Program-made: the position numbers and the translations under genes | Part shown: in pieces, positions 1-8,413 of the stretch | Layout: each line of letters begins with the position of its first letter | Position numbering within the stretch: position 1 is the first letter of the stretch | Notes under the pieces: model-generated | What the model was told of the DNA's origin: nothing | The model's database searches: none | Seen by the model: only the letters and a program-made list of their open reading frames with translations | Assembly (NCBI GenBank): GCA_025210235.1 | Contig: JAOASG010000016.1 | Location: forward strand, 1-64,000 | DNA length: 64,000 bases | Reading direction: 5' to 3' | Source: Vallitalea sp. | Lineage (GTDB): Bacteria > Bacillota > Clostridia > Lachnospirales > Vallitaleaceae

Positions 1-137
1 GGACGGAGCATGTTTGCTCAATCCTTTACAATATTATCTAAGAAGTGTTGGAATATAAGTTGTAGAGCCGTATACGAGACCCGTATGTACGGTTCAATGA
101 GAGGGAAGTAATACTAGCTATTATTTCTCTACTCTAT
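1..137 (+). mobile_element. Group II intron, 3' end (domains V and VI)
   Basis: The stretch 65-98 has the form of a group II intron domain V: a 34-nt hairpin opening with GAGCCGTA and closing with TACGGTTC. It is followed at about 100-137 by a longer domain VI-like hairpin (AGAGGGAAGTAAT pairing with ATTATTTCTCT) that ends in CTACTCTAT, typical of bacterial intron 3' ends. The rest of the ribozyme and any reverse transcriptase would lie upstream of the window, so it is unknown whether this is an intact intron or a tail fragment. The exact 3' splice point near 137 is inferred. Confidence 0.82.
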
Positions 138-160
138 TTTATAAAAAACTACCAAGGATA

Positions 161-169
161 TGGTATAAT
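161..169 (+). promoter_or_regulatory. Extended -10 promoter for rarA
   Basis: TGGTATAAT is an extended -10 box (TGnTATAAT) about 40 bp before the rarA start and just downstream of the intron end. No good -35 is seen, which fits the extended type. A GAGGAG ribosome site follows at about 196. Confidence 0.5.
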
Positions 170-207
170 TAAAAAAATTCATTAAGATATATAGTGAGGA
201 GATAGAT

Positions 208-1524
208 ATGGATTTGTTTGATATTATGAGAGAAAAAACTCTAGAAATAGAATCACCATTAGCTGCTAGGTTACGTCCTACATCTATTGAAGAAGTTGTT
301 GGACAAGAACATATAATAGGAAAAGGAAAATTATTGTATAGAGCAATAAAAGCAGATAAGTTAGGGTCTCTAATTTTTTATGGACCACCAGGGACAGGAA
401 AAACTACTCTTGCAAAAGTAATAGCAAATACAACTAAGTCGGAATTTGTTCAATTGAACGCAACTATTTCAGGTAAAAAAGATATTCAAAAAGTTATTGA
501 AGAAGCTAAATCAAGACTTGGGATGACTTTAGGTAAGACTATACTTTTTATAGATGAAATTCATAGATTTAACAAAGCACAACAAGATGCTCTTCTTCCT
601 TATGTAGAAGATGGTACGATTACGCTAATAGGAGCAACTACAGAAAATCCTTATTTTGAGGTTAATAATGCTCTTGTGTCAAGATCAAGAGTTTTTCAAC
701 TAAAACCATTAAGTAGTGAGGATATAAAGAAACTAATACTTAGAGCAATAGAAGATAAAGAAAAAGGCATGGGTAATTTCAATGCAACTATTGATAAAGA
801 GGCATTAGCTTTTTTAGCTGATATGGCTAACGGGGATGCAAGAGCAGCACTCAATGCTGTTGAACTTGGAGTACTTACAACAGAACCAGATGAGGAAGGA
901 GTTATTAGACTAACACTTGATGTTGCTTCAGAATGTATTCAAAAAAGAGTTATTAATTATGATAAAAATGGGGATAACCATTATGATACAGTTTCGGCAT
1001 TTATAAAAAGCATGAGAGGTTCTGACCCAAATGCTACTGTTTATTATTTAGCAAGAATGATATATGCTGGAGAAGATCCTAAATTTATAGCAAGAAGAAT
1101 TGTAATATGTGCTGCTGAAGATGTGGGAAATGCTGACCCTAAAGCAATTGAGGTAGCAATGGCAGCAGCTTCAGCTATTGATTTTATTGGTATGCCAGAA
1201 GGTAGGATAATACTTTCGCAAGCAGCTACTTATGTAGCTTGTGCACCAAAAAGTAATGCAGCATATTTAGCAATTGATGATGCACTTGAAGATGTTAAGA
1301 ACATACAGATTAATACTATTCCTACTTATTTAAAAGATAGTCATTATAGAGGAGCAAAAGATTTAGGTAATGGAACAGGGTATAAATATGCTCATGACTA
1401 TGATAATCATTATGTAGAACAACAATATCTTCCGGACGAATTAGTTAATAAAAAATATTATGTACCTACAGAACAAGGGTATGAAAAAACTATTAGAGAA
1501 TATTTAAGAGAATTAATGAAATAA
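208..1524 (+). CDS. rarA: Replication-associated recombination protein A (RarA/MgsA AAA ATPase)
   Basis: A 438-residue clamp-loader-like AAA+ ATPase of the RarA/MgsA/WRNIP1 family, which acts at stalled replication forks in the cytoplasm. The Walker A motif GPPGTGKTT is at residues 59-67 and the Walker B/DExH-like FIDEIHRF is around 114-121. A sensor-1-type GATTEN segment and the family's C-terminal oligomerisation region (SAIDFIGMPEGRI onward) follow. The length is normal for the family. The ATG has a GGAG ribosome site about 8 bp upstream. It is a single-gene unit between the intron tail and the cobalamin leader. Family assignment is firm; the physiological role comes from characterised homologues. 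Confidence 0.95.
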   Translation: MDLFDIMREKTLEIESPLAARLRPTSIEEVVGQEHIIGKGKLLYRAIKADKLGSLIFYGPPGTGKTTLAKVIANTTKSEFVQLNATISGKKDIQKVIEEAKSRLGMTLGKTILFIDEIHRFNKAQQDALLPYVEDGTITLIGATTENPYFEVNNALVSRSRVFQLKPLSSEDIKKLILRAIEDKEKGMGNFNATIDKEALAFLADMANGDARAALNAVELGVLTTEPDEEGVIRLTLDVASECIQKRVINYDKNGDNHYDTVSAFIKSMRGSDPNATVYYLARMIYAGEDPKFIARRIVICAAEDVGNADPKAIEVAMAAASAIDFIGMPEGRIILSQAATYVACAPKSNAAYLAIDDALEDVKNIQINTIPTYLKDSHYRGAKDLGNGTGYKYAHDYDNHYVEQQYLPDELVNKKYYVPTEQGYEKTIREYLRELMK

Positions 1525-1621
1525 AATAATGTATACAAGTAACTTATTAATTGGAGATAGTAAAAATATTTTTAGTTTATATAAATTTTACAATTAACTG
1601 CGAAAGTAAATATATGTATGC

Positions 1622-1649
1622 TTGACTTATTCTATATTCAGTATATAAT
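1622..1649 (+). promoter_or_regulatory. Probable sigma-A promoter of the btu operon
   Basis: TTGACT (1622-1627) and TATAAT (1644-1649) are separated by 16 bp and lie about 50 bp before the cobalamin riboswitch aptamer, where a promoter for the regulated transcript should be. Confidence 0.6.
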
Positions 1650-1868
1650 AAATGTATCTTATATGGTATATAAAATAAGATGTTAAAAATTAATAAAGTG
1701 AAAAGGTGCTTATCTATAAATCTATAATAAGTTAAAAGGGAAAGTGGTTAGATTCCACTGCAGCCCCCGCTACTGTAAATGGTGATGAAATCTAATTATG
1801 TCATTGGGAAACTGAGAAGACTAGATAGTAAAATGATCCATAAGCCAGGAGACCTGCCTTTTTATTTT

Positions 1869-1940
1869 CTTATAGGGAAGTTATACTAATTAAGTAAATG
1901 AGATACAAGTTATTCTTATTTACTATAAGGGAACTTTCCT
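1869..1940 (+). repeat. Hairpin module shared with the trp T-box leader (copy 1)
   Basis: The outer arms CTTATAG...CTATAAG enclose a segment containing ATTAAGTAAATGAGATA, and AACTTTCC follows the 3' arm. The same 17-mer and 8-mer occur in the same order and spacing around a hairpin at 15620-15688. The shorter hairpin GGAAAGTT...AGCTTTCC at about 2072-2098 may be a collapsed relative. Confidence 0.6.
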
Positions 1941-2036
1941 GATGGACAAATTTGCTATGCGAAACGATGCTTAGTCGCTTTGTTCGATGTTCAACTTTCG
2001 GTGGGAGAGTGTAGATACGTAGAATTATTGTAATCT

Positions 2037-2061
2037 AACTGTGCCTATGCGCAGTTTTTTT
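2037..2061 (+). terminator. Intrinsic terminator of the cobalamin riboswitch
   Basis: AACTGTGC pairs with GCGCAGTT across a 4-nt loop and is followed by a run of seven T. It lies downstream of the aptamer and upstream of btuF. Confidence 0.8.
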
Positions 2062-2226
2062 GTTTTATAGGAAAGTTAATTAAGGGAGCTTTCCTAGTTA
2101 GAAATTATTATTGCAAATAATATATCAGAATTACTTTTTACTAAACTAAGTAATTGTATTTTGTTGTCTACATATATTCAATAACTGAAAGAATCTAATG
2201 TTAAAAAATAGGAGGAAATTTAAGAA

Positions 2227-3276
2227 ATGAAAAAACTATGGAGATTGTTAATATCAACTATGTTGATAACAATGATTATTTTTAATTTAGGAGGGTGTGG
2301 TAAAAATACACCTACTAAAGACACTTATGAATCAGATAAACAAGTAGAATCTCAAAGTACAGATAAGGAAAGTAAAGATAGTGATAAAGTAGAAGAAAAG
2401 GATAATGATGATAAAGATAATAATAAACAAGAAACTGTTTGGATAGAAAAAACTACTTATCCATTAACAATTACAGATCAATATGGAGAAGAAGTAATAA
2501 TTGAAGAAGAACCTCAAACAATAATATCTATATCACCAGAGTTAACTGAAATAATTTTCCATTTAGAATCAGGGGATAAACTAATAGGAAGAACTGACTT
2601 CTGTGACTATCCAATCGAGGTTGAAAATATTGAATCTATTGGTAAGTTAACAGAACCAAACATAGAAAAAATAGTAGATTTAAATCCAGATATAGTATTT
2701 ACTTCAGCACATGTACCAGAAGAAGCTATAAAACAATTAAAAAATCAAGGTATTAATGTAGTAGCTCTATCTGCTGAAAAAAGTTTTGAGGGAACATATA
2801 GCTATATTAATACTATTGGGCAAGTGTTAAATAAAAACGGAAAAGCATATGTAACTGTAAAAGATATGAAAGATGAAGTTGCAACACTAACAAAAGCTGT
2901 AGAAGGAAAAGAAAAACCAACAGTATACTTTGTAGTTGGTTTCGGAGATTGGGGACATTCTACTGCAACAGGAGAAACTTTCCTAAGTGATATAATAGAA
3001 ATGGCTGGAGGAGAAAATGTTGCAAAAGATGGTACAGCTTGGAGCTATACAATGGAACAAATCGTAGACAAAGATCCACAGATAGTTATTTGTTCTAATA
3101 AATACGATATGAAAAAGAATATTTTAGCTGCAGATGGTTATAAAGATTTAACAGCAGTTAAAGAAGGTAGATTATATGAAACAGATGAAAATATATTTTA
3201 TAGACAAACACCAAGATTAGTTGAAGGATTAAAAAATTTAATTAAAATAATACATCCAGAAGTAGAAATTAATTAA
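2227..3276 (+). CDS. btuF: Cobalamin ABC transporter substrate-binding lipoprotein (BtuF-like)
   Basis: A 349-residue lipoprotein with signal peptide and lipobox LGGC (Cys24), then a Lys/Asp/Glu-rich linker to about residue 70. A helical-backbone type periplasmic-binding fold (PF01497) follows, with segments such as PQTIISISPELTEIIF and IVDLNPDIVFTS. It is the first gene after the B12 riboswitch and precedes FecCD-type permease and ATPase genes, which makes cobalamin or a related corrinoid the likely ligand; siderophore binding proteins share the fold. A GGAGG ribosome site precedes the ATG. A strong hairpin follows the stop codon, so it may be made in excess over the membrane subunits. Confidence 0.88.
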   Translation: MKKLWRLLISTMLITMIIFNLGGCGKNTPTKDTYESDKQVESQSTDKESKDSDKVEEKDNDDKDNNKQETVWIEKTTYPLTITDQYGEEVIIEEEPQTIISISPELTEIIFHLESGDKLIGRTDFCDYPIEVENIESIGKLTEPNIEKIVDLNPDIVFTSAHVPEEAIKQLKNQGINVVALSAEKSFEGTYSYINTIGQVLNKNGKAYVTVKDMKDEVATLTKAVEGKEKPTVYFVVGFGDWGHSTATGETFLSDIIEMAGGENVAKDGTAWSYTMEQIVDKDPQIVICSNKYDMKKNILAADGYKDLTAVKEGRLYETDENIFYRQTPRLVEGLKNLIKIIHPEVEIN

Positions 3277-3313
3277 TAATTAAAAAATAATTTATAAGAA
3301 GATAAATTACAAT

Positions 3314-3361
3314 AGTAAGTCTATGTGGATATAAGCATAGGCTTACTATATATTGTTTTTT
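3314..3361 (+). terminator. Intrinsic terminator or attenuator after btuF
   Basis: AGTAAGTCTATG (3314-3325) pairs with CATAGGCTTACT (3336-3347), followed by a T-rich tract ending at 3361. It probably reduces read-through from btuF into btuC. Confidence 0.75.
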
Positions 3362-3412
3362 AGTTATTGGAAACACTAGTAATTACTAACTATAATTAAA
3401 ATAATGAGCTTA

Positions 3413-3522
3413 GCGGATATGGTATAGGGTAATATGGAGCAGCGAGGCATGGACGGCGAGTTCAGCTGTTTAAACATGGACGTTTAATCTGCTGACGGAA
3501 TATTACCCTATACCATATCCGC
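3413..3522. repeat. 110-bp palindromic element between btuF and btuC
   Basis: The 23-nt arms 3413-3435 and 3500-3522 are perfect inverted repeats (outer end GCGGATATGG, inner end GGGTAATAT). The centre is noticeably less AT-rich than its surroundings and holds smaller nested hairpins (TTTAAAC/GTTTAA and CAGC/GCTG). No protein is encoded. It looks like a REP/BIME-like or MITE-like element lodged inside the operon; the family was not recognised. Confidence 0.8.
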
Positions 3523-3558
3523 AGAAACCTTAATAAAGAAAATAAAGTAGGTTATAAT

Positions 3559-4596
3559 ATGAAAATACTAAAAAAAACCAATATAATTATAAGTTTATTA
3601 ATACTAATTCTATGTGTAATAATAGCATGTGGATTTGGTTCTGTTAAAATTGATTTTATAGATAGCTGTAAGATTCTAATAAGTAGAATACCTTTTTTAA
3701 AAGAACTTGTAACTCTTGAAGGTATTAAAGATTCTCATATTAAAATAATTAGTAATCTAAGGCTACCTAGAATTCTTATTGCATTATGCACAGGTGGTGG
3801 ATTAGCTGTTGTTGGGTGTGCATTTCAAGGAGTATTTAAAAATCCTATGGCAGATCCGTTTGTACTAGGTATTTCTTCAGGAGCAGCTCTTGGTGCTACA
3901 ATAGGTCTTGTTTTTAATTTCAATTTTTTTGTATTTAGTTTTACAGGAGTTAGTATATTTGCATTTATTGGAGCAATCTTAACTGTTTTAATTGTTATGA
4001 GAATTTCAGTTATTGGTAAAAAACTTCCAACCACAACTTTATTATTAGCAGGAATTTCAATAAATTATTTATTTGCTTCTCTTATGTCGCTAATGATGTT
4101 ATTAAATAGAGATAAACTAGAAAAGGTATACTTATGGACACTAGGGAGCTTTAGTACATCTACTTGGGATGAAGTATACTTTATTGCTCCAGTTGTTATA
4201 ATATCTTCAATTATTTTGATGGTATATTCTAAGGAGTTAAATATTATGCTTCTTGGAGATGAAACAGCAGGAAGTCTTGGTATAAATGTAAATAAAACTA
4301 AAAAGATTATATTGGGAATTTCTTCACTAATGGTTGCTGTAGTAGTATCAGCTAGTGGAATTATAGGATTTGTAGGACTTATTATTCCACATATGGTAAG
4401 ATTAATTAATGGACCAGATCATAAAAGATTGATTCCATTATCTATGCTTGTAGGAGCTATTTTTATGATATTTTGTGATACTATTGCTAGAACGATTATA
4501 TCACCTGCAGAATTATCGGTTGGTGTTATTACATCTATTTTTGGCGTTCCATTTTTCTTATTTTTACTATACCAAAATAAAAAACAGTTAGTTTAA
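3559..4596 (+). CDS. btuC: Cobalamin ABC transporter permease (FecCD family)
   Basis: A 345-residue polytopic FecCD-family permease with about ten hydrophobic segments. Family hallmarks include the LRLPRI segment, GGGLAVVGCAFQGVFKNPMA, the ISSGAALGA stretch and the ATPase-coupling region VSASGIIGFVGLIIPHMVR. It forms the membrane channel of a type II ABC importer with the flanking btuF and btuD, and substrate assignment rests on the upstream riboswitch. The gap from btuF (282 bp) is unusually large because it holds a terminator-like hairpin and a palindromic element. Confidence 0.88.
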   Translation: MKILKKTNIIISLLILILCVIIACGFGSVKIDFIDSCKILISRIPFLKELVTLEGIKDSHIKIISNLRLPRILIALCTGGGLAVVGCAFQGVFKNPMADPFVLGISSGAALGATIGLVFNFNFFVFSFTGVSIFAFIGAILTVLIVMRISVIGKKLPTTTLLLAGISINYLFASLMSLMMLLNRDKLEKVYLWTLGSFSTSTWDEVYFIAPVVIISSIILMVYSKELNIMLLGDETAGSLGINVNKTKKIILGISSLMVAVVVSASGIIGFVGLIIPHMVRLINGPDHKRLIPLSMLVGAIFMIFCDTIARTIISPAELSVGVITSIFGVPFFLFLLYQNKKQLV

Positions 4597-4621
4597 GATT
4601 TTTATAAAGGAATGAAATTAT

Positions 4622-5398
4622 ATGACCACTGGGATTATAACTAAAAAATTAAATTTTAAATATGGCGAAAACAATATATTAGATGATATCTCTATTACTA
4701 TAGAAAAAGGTTTATTCTATAGTATCATTGGGCCTAATGGATCAGGTAAGACTACATTATTAAAGTTACTAGCAAAGATGCTATCATCTACTAATGAAAC
4801 AATATATATAAATAATAACGATATTAATGGGATGAAACAAAAAGAAATAGCTAAACAATTATCAGTTGTTCCTCAAATAACTAATATACAATATGACTTT
4901 ACTGTATGGGATATAGTTATGATGGGAAGAACTCCTTATACATCTAGATTTGAGAAGTGTTCTAAACACGATATAAAAATTGTAAGTGATGCTATGAAAG
5001 AAACAGGAATAATAGCTTTAAAAGATAAAAAAATTACTAATCTAAGTGGAGGAGAATTACAGAGAGTAATAATAGCCAGAGCTATTGCACAAGAAACCGA
5101 TATTATGTTATTAGATGAACCTATTTCCCATTTAGATATTGGTTATCAATACGAAATAAGTGATCTAGTTCAAAATTTGTGTAAGAAAAAAGGTAAAACA
5201 GTAATTAATATTATTCATGATTTAAATATTGCTTTAAGATATAGTGATAAAATATTTATGTTAAAAGATGGTAAAATATATAGATATGGAAATCCAGAAG
5301 AAGTTATAACACAACAAACTATAAAAGAAGTATATAGTGTTGATGTAGAGCTAATTGATCATCCTAAGTTGGAGAATAAAAAGGTCATAATTAAGTAA
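4622..5398 (+). CDS. btuD: Cobalamin ABC transporter ATP-binding protein
   Basis: A 258-residue ABC ATPase of the FepC/BtuD type. Walker A GPNGSGKTT is at residues 37-45, the signature LSGGELQR at about 141-148, the Walker B with catalytic Glu in MLLDEP at about 160-166, and the switch His in NIIHD. It lies 25 bp after btuC with a weak AAAGGAATG ribosome site and completes the btuFCD set. The gene could have been named as a siderophore ATPase from sequence alone; the riboswitch decides. Confidence 0.88.
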   Translation: MTTGIITKKLNFKYGENNILDDISITIEKGLFYSIIGPNGSGKTTLLKLLAKMLSSTNETIYINNNDINGMKQKEIAKQLSVVPQITNIQYDFTVWDIVMMGRTPYTSRFEKCSKHDIKIVSDAMKETGIIALKDKKITNLSGGELQRVIIARAIAQETDIMLLDEPISHLDIGYQYEISDLVQNLCKKKGKTVINIIHDLNIALRYSDKIFMLKDGKIYRYGNPEEVITQQTIKEVYSVDVELIDHPKLENKKVIIK

Positions 5399-5652
5399 AA
5401 TCACATCTTTAATATCTTTTAATGAGATAATTCTAATAAAATAAGATTTGGAAATAATTAATAGTAAATATAGACATATAAAATTCTACAATACCAACAA
5501 TTATAAAAATATATATTAAGTAAGTTTGATAACAAGTTACGACATTTTTATCAAAGGACATGATATATAATGTTTTATATACAAGGATATTATTAACCAA
5601 AGTTAAAAATTGTGTTTTTTAAAATTAAATAATTTGGGAGGGATGAATACAT
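5399..5652. other. Intergenic gap before the oxidoreductase
   Basis: AT-rich, 254 bp. A possible -10 (TATAAT near 5570) and a GGGAGGG ribosome site at about 5636 are visible. No RNA element or coding sequence was recognised. Confidence 0.4.
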
Positions 5653-8340
5653 ATGGTTAATGAAAAAGTTCTTGATTTGGCAAATAAGTACGGTAGAAGA
5701 AAGCGTGGTTCAAAAAACGAAATAAAACCAGAAGATCCAGAATATAAAATTTTGGAGCCTATTGTAACGGATGAGATGGCAGATGTAGCTCTTTGCCTCG
5801 AACTTCGCAAACCAATGAGTGCTAAGGAGATTGCTCCTTTGTGTGGAAAATCTCTAGAAAGAACCAAAGAATTATTGTGGGAATTAGCAATGGTAGGTGC
5901 AGCTGCTTTTGTAAAAGTTGACTGTGTAGATAAGTACTATCATGACATATTTATTCCTGGGCATATGGAACTTATAGTAAATAGTAAAGAAAACATGAAA
6001 AAACATCCGGAGGTTGGAAGAGCTTTTGATTTATATGGAAAAGTAAGAGGACCTATGGCAGTCGGGAATGTCCCGGTTGGTTCTGGCTTAATGCGTGTTA
6101 TTCCTATAGAACAATCCATTCAAGGAGAAACTAGAAGAGCATCATATGAGGAAGTTTCAAAATATCTTAATGAAAGTACAGTTTTTTCTGTATCAGATTG
6201 TTCTTGTCGTACAGCAAGAGAATCCATGGGAGAAGGCTGTGGACACTTGAAAGAAGATATGTGTATTCAACTAGATAAAGGAGCAGAATTTTACATTCGT
6301 ACAGGGAGAGGTAGACAAATTACCAGGGAAGAAGCCTTTGAAATAATTAGAAGGGCAGAAAAAAATGGACTAATGCATCAGATACCTAATACGGATGGAC
6401 CAGGAAAAACACATGCTATCTGTAACTGTTGTGGATGTGGATGTTTTTCATTGAGAAATGCAAATATGTGGATGAATAATGATATGATTCGTTCTAACTA
6501 TGTATCACAAGTTGATAAAGATAAATGTGTTGCATGTGGTGAATGTGTGGAGACTTGTCCTACTAATGCATTAAAATTAGGTCAGAAATTATGTTCAACA
6601 ACACCTATACCTAAGAAGAAAAGAGAACTTCCTTATGATACAAAATGGACTGAAGATAAATGGAATGTAGATTATAGAATTAATAAAAAAGTTGTTGAGG
6701 ATACAGGCTCAAGTCCATGTAAAGCAGAATGTCCTGCTCATATTGGTATTCAAGGGTATATTAAGTTAGCTGCACAAGGAAAATATAGAGAGGCTCTTGA
6801 ACTTATTAAACATGAAAATCCATTTCCAGCAGTATGTGGTCGAGTATGTCCTAGATATTGTGAATCAGCTTGTACTAGAGGAGATATTGATGATCCTATT
6901 GCTATTGATGATATTAAGAAATTTATAGCAGAACAAGAACTTAATGATGAACATCGCTATATTCCAGAATTAAGACATGAATATGGTAATAAAATTGCTA
7001 TTATAGGATCAGGTCCAGCAGGCTTATCTTGCGCTTATTATCTTGCACTTGATGGATATAAAGTGACTGTATTTGAAAAAGAAAAAGTACTTGGCGGTAT
7101 GTTAACACTTGGAATACCAGCTTTTAGGCTTGAAAAAGAGGTAATAAATGCGGAAATAGATATTCTAAGAGAACTAGGTGTTGAATTCAAGATAGGTATA
7201 GAGGTTGGTAAAGATATAAGCCTTAATGAATTAAGAAGTAAAGGATATGAAGCATTTTATTTAGCAATAGGAGCATCAGAAGGAAAAAAACTTGGACTTG
7301 AAGGTGAAGATGCAAAAGGGGTTTGTACAGGAGTAGAGTTTTTACGCAAGGTAAATCTTTTAGAAGAATCAAAAATGGAAGGTAAAGTTGTTGTAATTGG
7401 TGGAGGTAATGTAGCTATTGATGTTGCAAGAACAGCTACACGTTTAGGTAGTTCTAGTGTAGATATGTATTGTCTAGAAAATAAAGAAGAAATGCCTGCT
7501 CTTGAAGAAGAAATCGATGATGCTTTGGGAGAAGATATTATAATTAATAACTCTTGGGGACCTAAACAATTAATTGTTGAAAATGGGCGTGTTACTGGAG
7601 TAGAATTTAAAAAATGTATTACTGTCTTTGATGAAAATAAAAGTTTTAATCCTAAGTATAATGAATGTGAAACAAAAATAGTTAAGGCTGATAATGTCAT
7701 AATTTCAGTAGGGCAGGGAATTGATTTGGGTAATTTGACTGAAGGAAGTAAAATAGAGTTAAATCATAATAAGACAATCAAAGCGGACTTCATTACCTTT
7801 CAAACTGGCGAGCCAGATGTATTTACTGGTGGAGATGTTTATACTGGTCCTAGATTTGCTATTGATGCTATTGCTATGGGAAAAGAAGGTGCAATCTCTC
7901 TTCATCGTTATGTTCACAAAGGTACTAGTTTAACTCTTGGTCGTATTAAAAGGGAATATATTTCATTTAATAAAGAAAATCTTAATCTTGATGGGTATGA
8001 TAGACTTCCAAGACAAAAAACTAGTCATCCAGATCCAAGTAAATCTAAAAAAAGCTTTAAAGATTTAAGAGGTACATTTACAGAAGAGGAGTTAAAGAAA
8101 GAAACTGAACGATGTTTAGGTTGTGGTGCTACAATAGTAGATGAATATCTTTGTGTAGGTTGTGGTTCTTGTACTACAAAATGTAAATTCGATGCAATTA
8201 AACTTGTTAAAAAATATGATTGCAAAACACCTCAATTTGAAGATCTTAAGCCAAACATAATTAAACATGCTTTAAAACGTAAGGTTAGAATTGTAGTTAA
8301 AAAGCCTGTAAAACAATTAAAATCTATGTTATCAAAATAA
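5653..8340 (+). CDS. Multidomain Fe-S/FAD NAD(P)H oxidoreductase (GltD-like fusion)
   Basis: An 895-residue cytoplasmic fusion. Residues 1-90 resemble a winged-helix segment (MSAKEIAPLCGKS...). Residues 90-285 include the Cys-rich motifs DCSCRTARE and CNCCGCGC. A 2[4Fe-4S]-type ferredoxin segment (CVACGECVETCP) is at about 290-310. From about 353 there is a glutamate-synthase small-subunit-like part with PCKAECPAH, VCGRVCPRYCESAC, the FAD motif IGSGPAGLSCAYYLA at about 450 and the NAD(P) motif IGGGNVAIDVART at about 580. A C-terminal ferredoxin (CLGCGA...CVGCGSCTTKC) lies at about 820-855. It probably passes electrons between NAD(P)H, FAD and ferredoxin; the real acceptor is unknown. There is no large GltB subunit nearby, so it is not an ordinary glutamate synthase. 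A strong terminator follows. Confidence 0.85.
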   Translation: MVNEKVLDLANKYGRRKRGSKNEIKPEDPEYKILEPIVTDEMADVALCLELRKPMSAKEIAPLCGKSLERTKELLWELAMVGAAAFVKVDCVDKYYHDIFIPGHMELIVNSKENMKKHPEVGRAFDLYGKVRGPMAVGNVPVGSGLMRVIPIEQSIQGETRRASYEEVSKYLNESTVFSVSDCSCRTARESMGEGCGHLKEDMCIQLDKGAEFYIRTGRGRQITREEAFEIIRRAEKNGLMHQIPNTDGPGKTHAICNCCGCGCFSLRNANMWMNNDMIRSNYVSQVDKDKCVACGECVETCPTNALKLGQKLCSTTPIPKKKRELPYDTKWTEDKWNVDYRINKKVVEDTGSSPCKAECPAHIGIQGYIKLAAQGKYREALELIKHENPFPAVCGRVCPRYCESACTRGDIDDPIAIDDIKKFIAEQELNDEHRYIPELRHEYGNKIAIIGSGPAGLSCAYYLALDGYKVTVFEKEKVLGGMLTLGIPAFRLEKEVINAEIDILRELGVEFKIGIEVGKDISLNELRSKGYEAFYLAIGASEGKKLGLEGEDAKGVCTGVEFLRKVNLLEESKMEGKVVVIGGGNVAIDVARTATRLGSSSVDMYCLENKEEMPALEEEIDDALGEDIIINNSWGPKQLIVENGRVTGVEFKKCITVFDENKSFNPKYNECETKIVKADNVIISVGQGIDLGNLTEGSKIELNHNKTIKADFITFQTGEPDVFTGGDVYTGPRFAIDAIAMGKEGAISLHRYVHKGTSLTLGRIKREYISFNKENLNLDGYDRLPRQKTSHPDPSKSKKSFKDLRGTFTEEELKKETERCLGCGATIVDEYLCVGCGSCTTKCKFDAIKLVKKYDCKTPQFEDLKPNIIKHALKRKVRIVVKKPVKQLKSMLSK

Positions 8341-8352
8341 ATCTAATTTTTT

Positions 8353-8395
8353 GTATAGATTGAGGGAAATTAAATACCTTCAATCTATACTTTTT
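8353..8395 (+). terminator. Intrinsic terminator after the oxidoreductase
   Basis: GTATAGATTGA (8353-8363) pairs with TCAATCTATAC (8380-8390), followed by five T. Confidence 0.85.
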
Positions 8396-8413
8396 CAAGT
8401 AGAGGTGATTTGT

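Larger units (their letters stand above)
1700..2061 (+). promoter_or_regulatory. Cobalamin riboswitch with terminator-type expression platform
   Basis: The aptamer (about 1700-1862) carries the conserved core GCAGCCCCCGCTACTGT and the B12 box AAGCCAGGAGACCTGCC (about 1842-1858). A long downstream region (1863-2036) contains the usual CTTTCGGTGGGAGAG-type segment and ends in an intrinsic terminator. The next gene is a BtuF-like binding protein, so cobalamin binding probably shuts off vitamin B12 uptake. Unusually, a separate hairpin module (1869-1940) that recurs in the tryptophan T-box leader sits between the B12 box and the platform. Confidence 0.93.

Noticed and set aside
7257-7700. 147-residue minus-strand reading frame inside the oxidoreductase
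   Set aside because: Composition is that of a reverse-complement shadow (Ser/Leu/Pro rich), with no ribosome site.
5653-8340. Glutamate synthase small subunit (gltD)
   Set aside because: There is no GltB large subunit nearby, and the chain has extra N-terminal Fe-S and C-terminal ferredoxin parts, so a plain gltD name would mislead.
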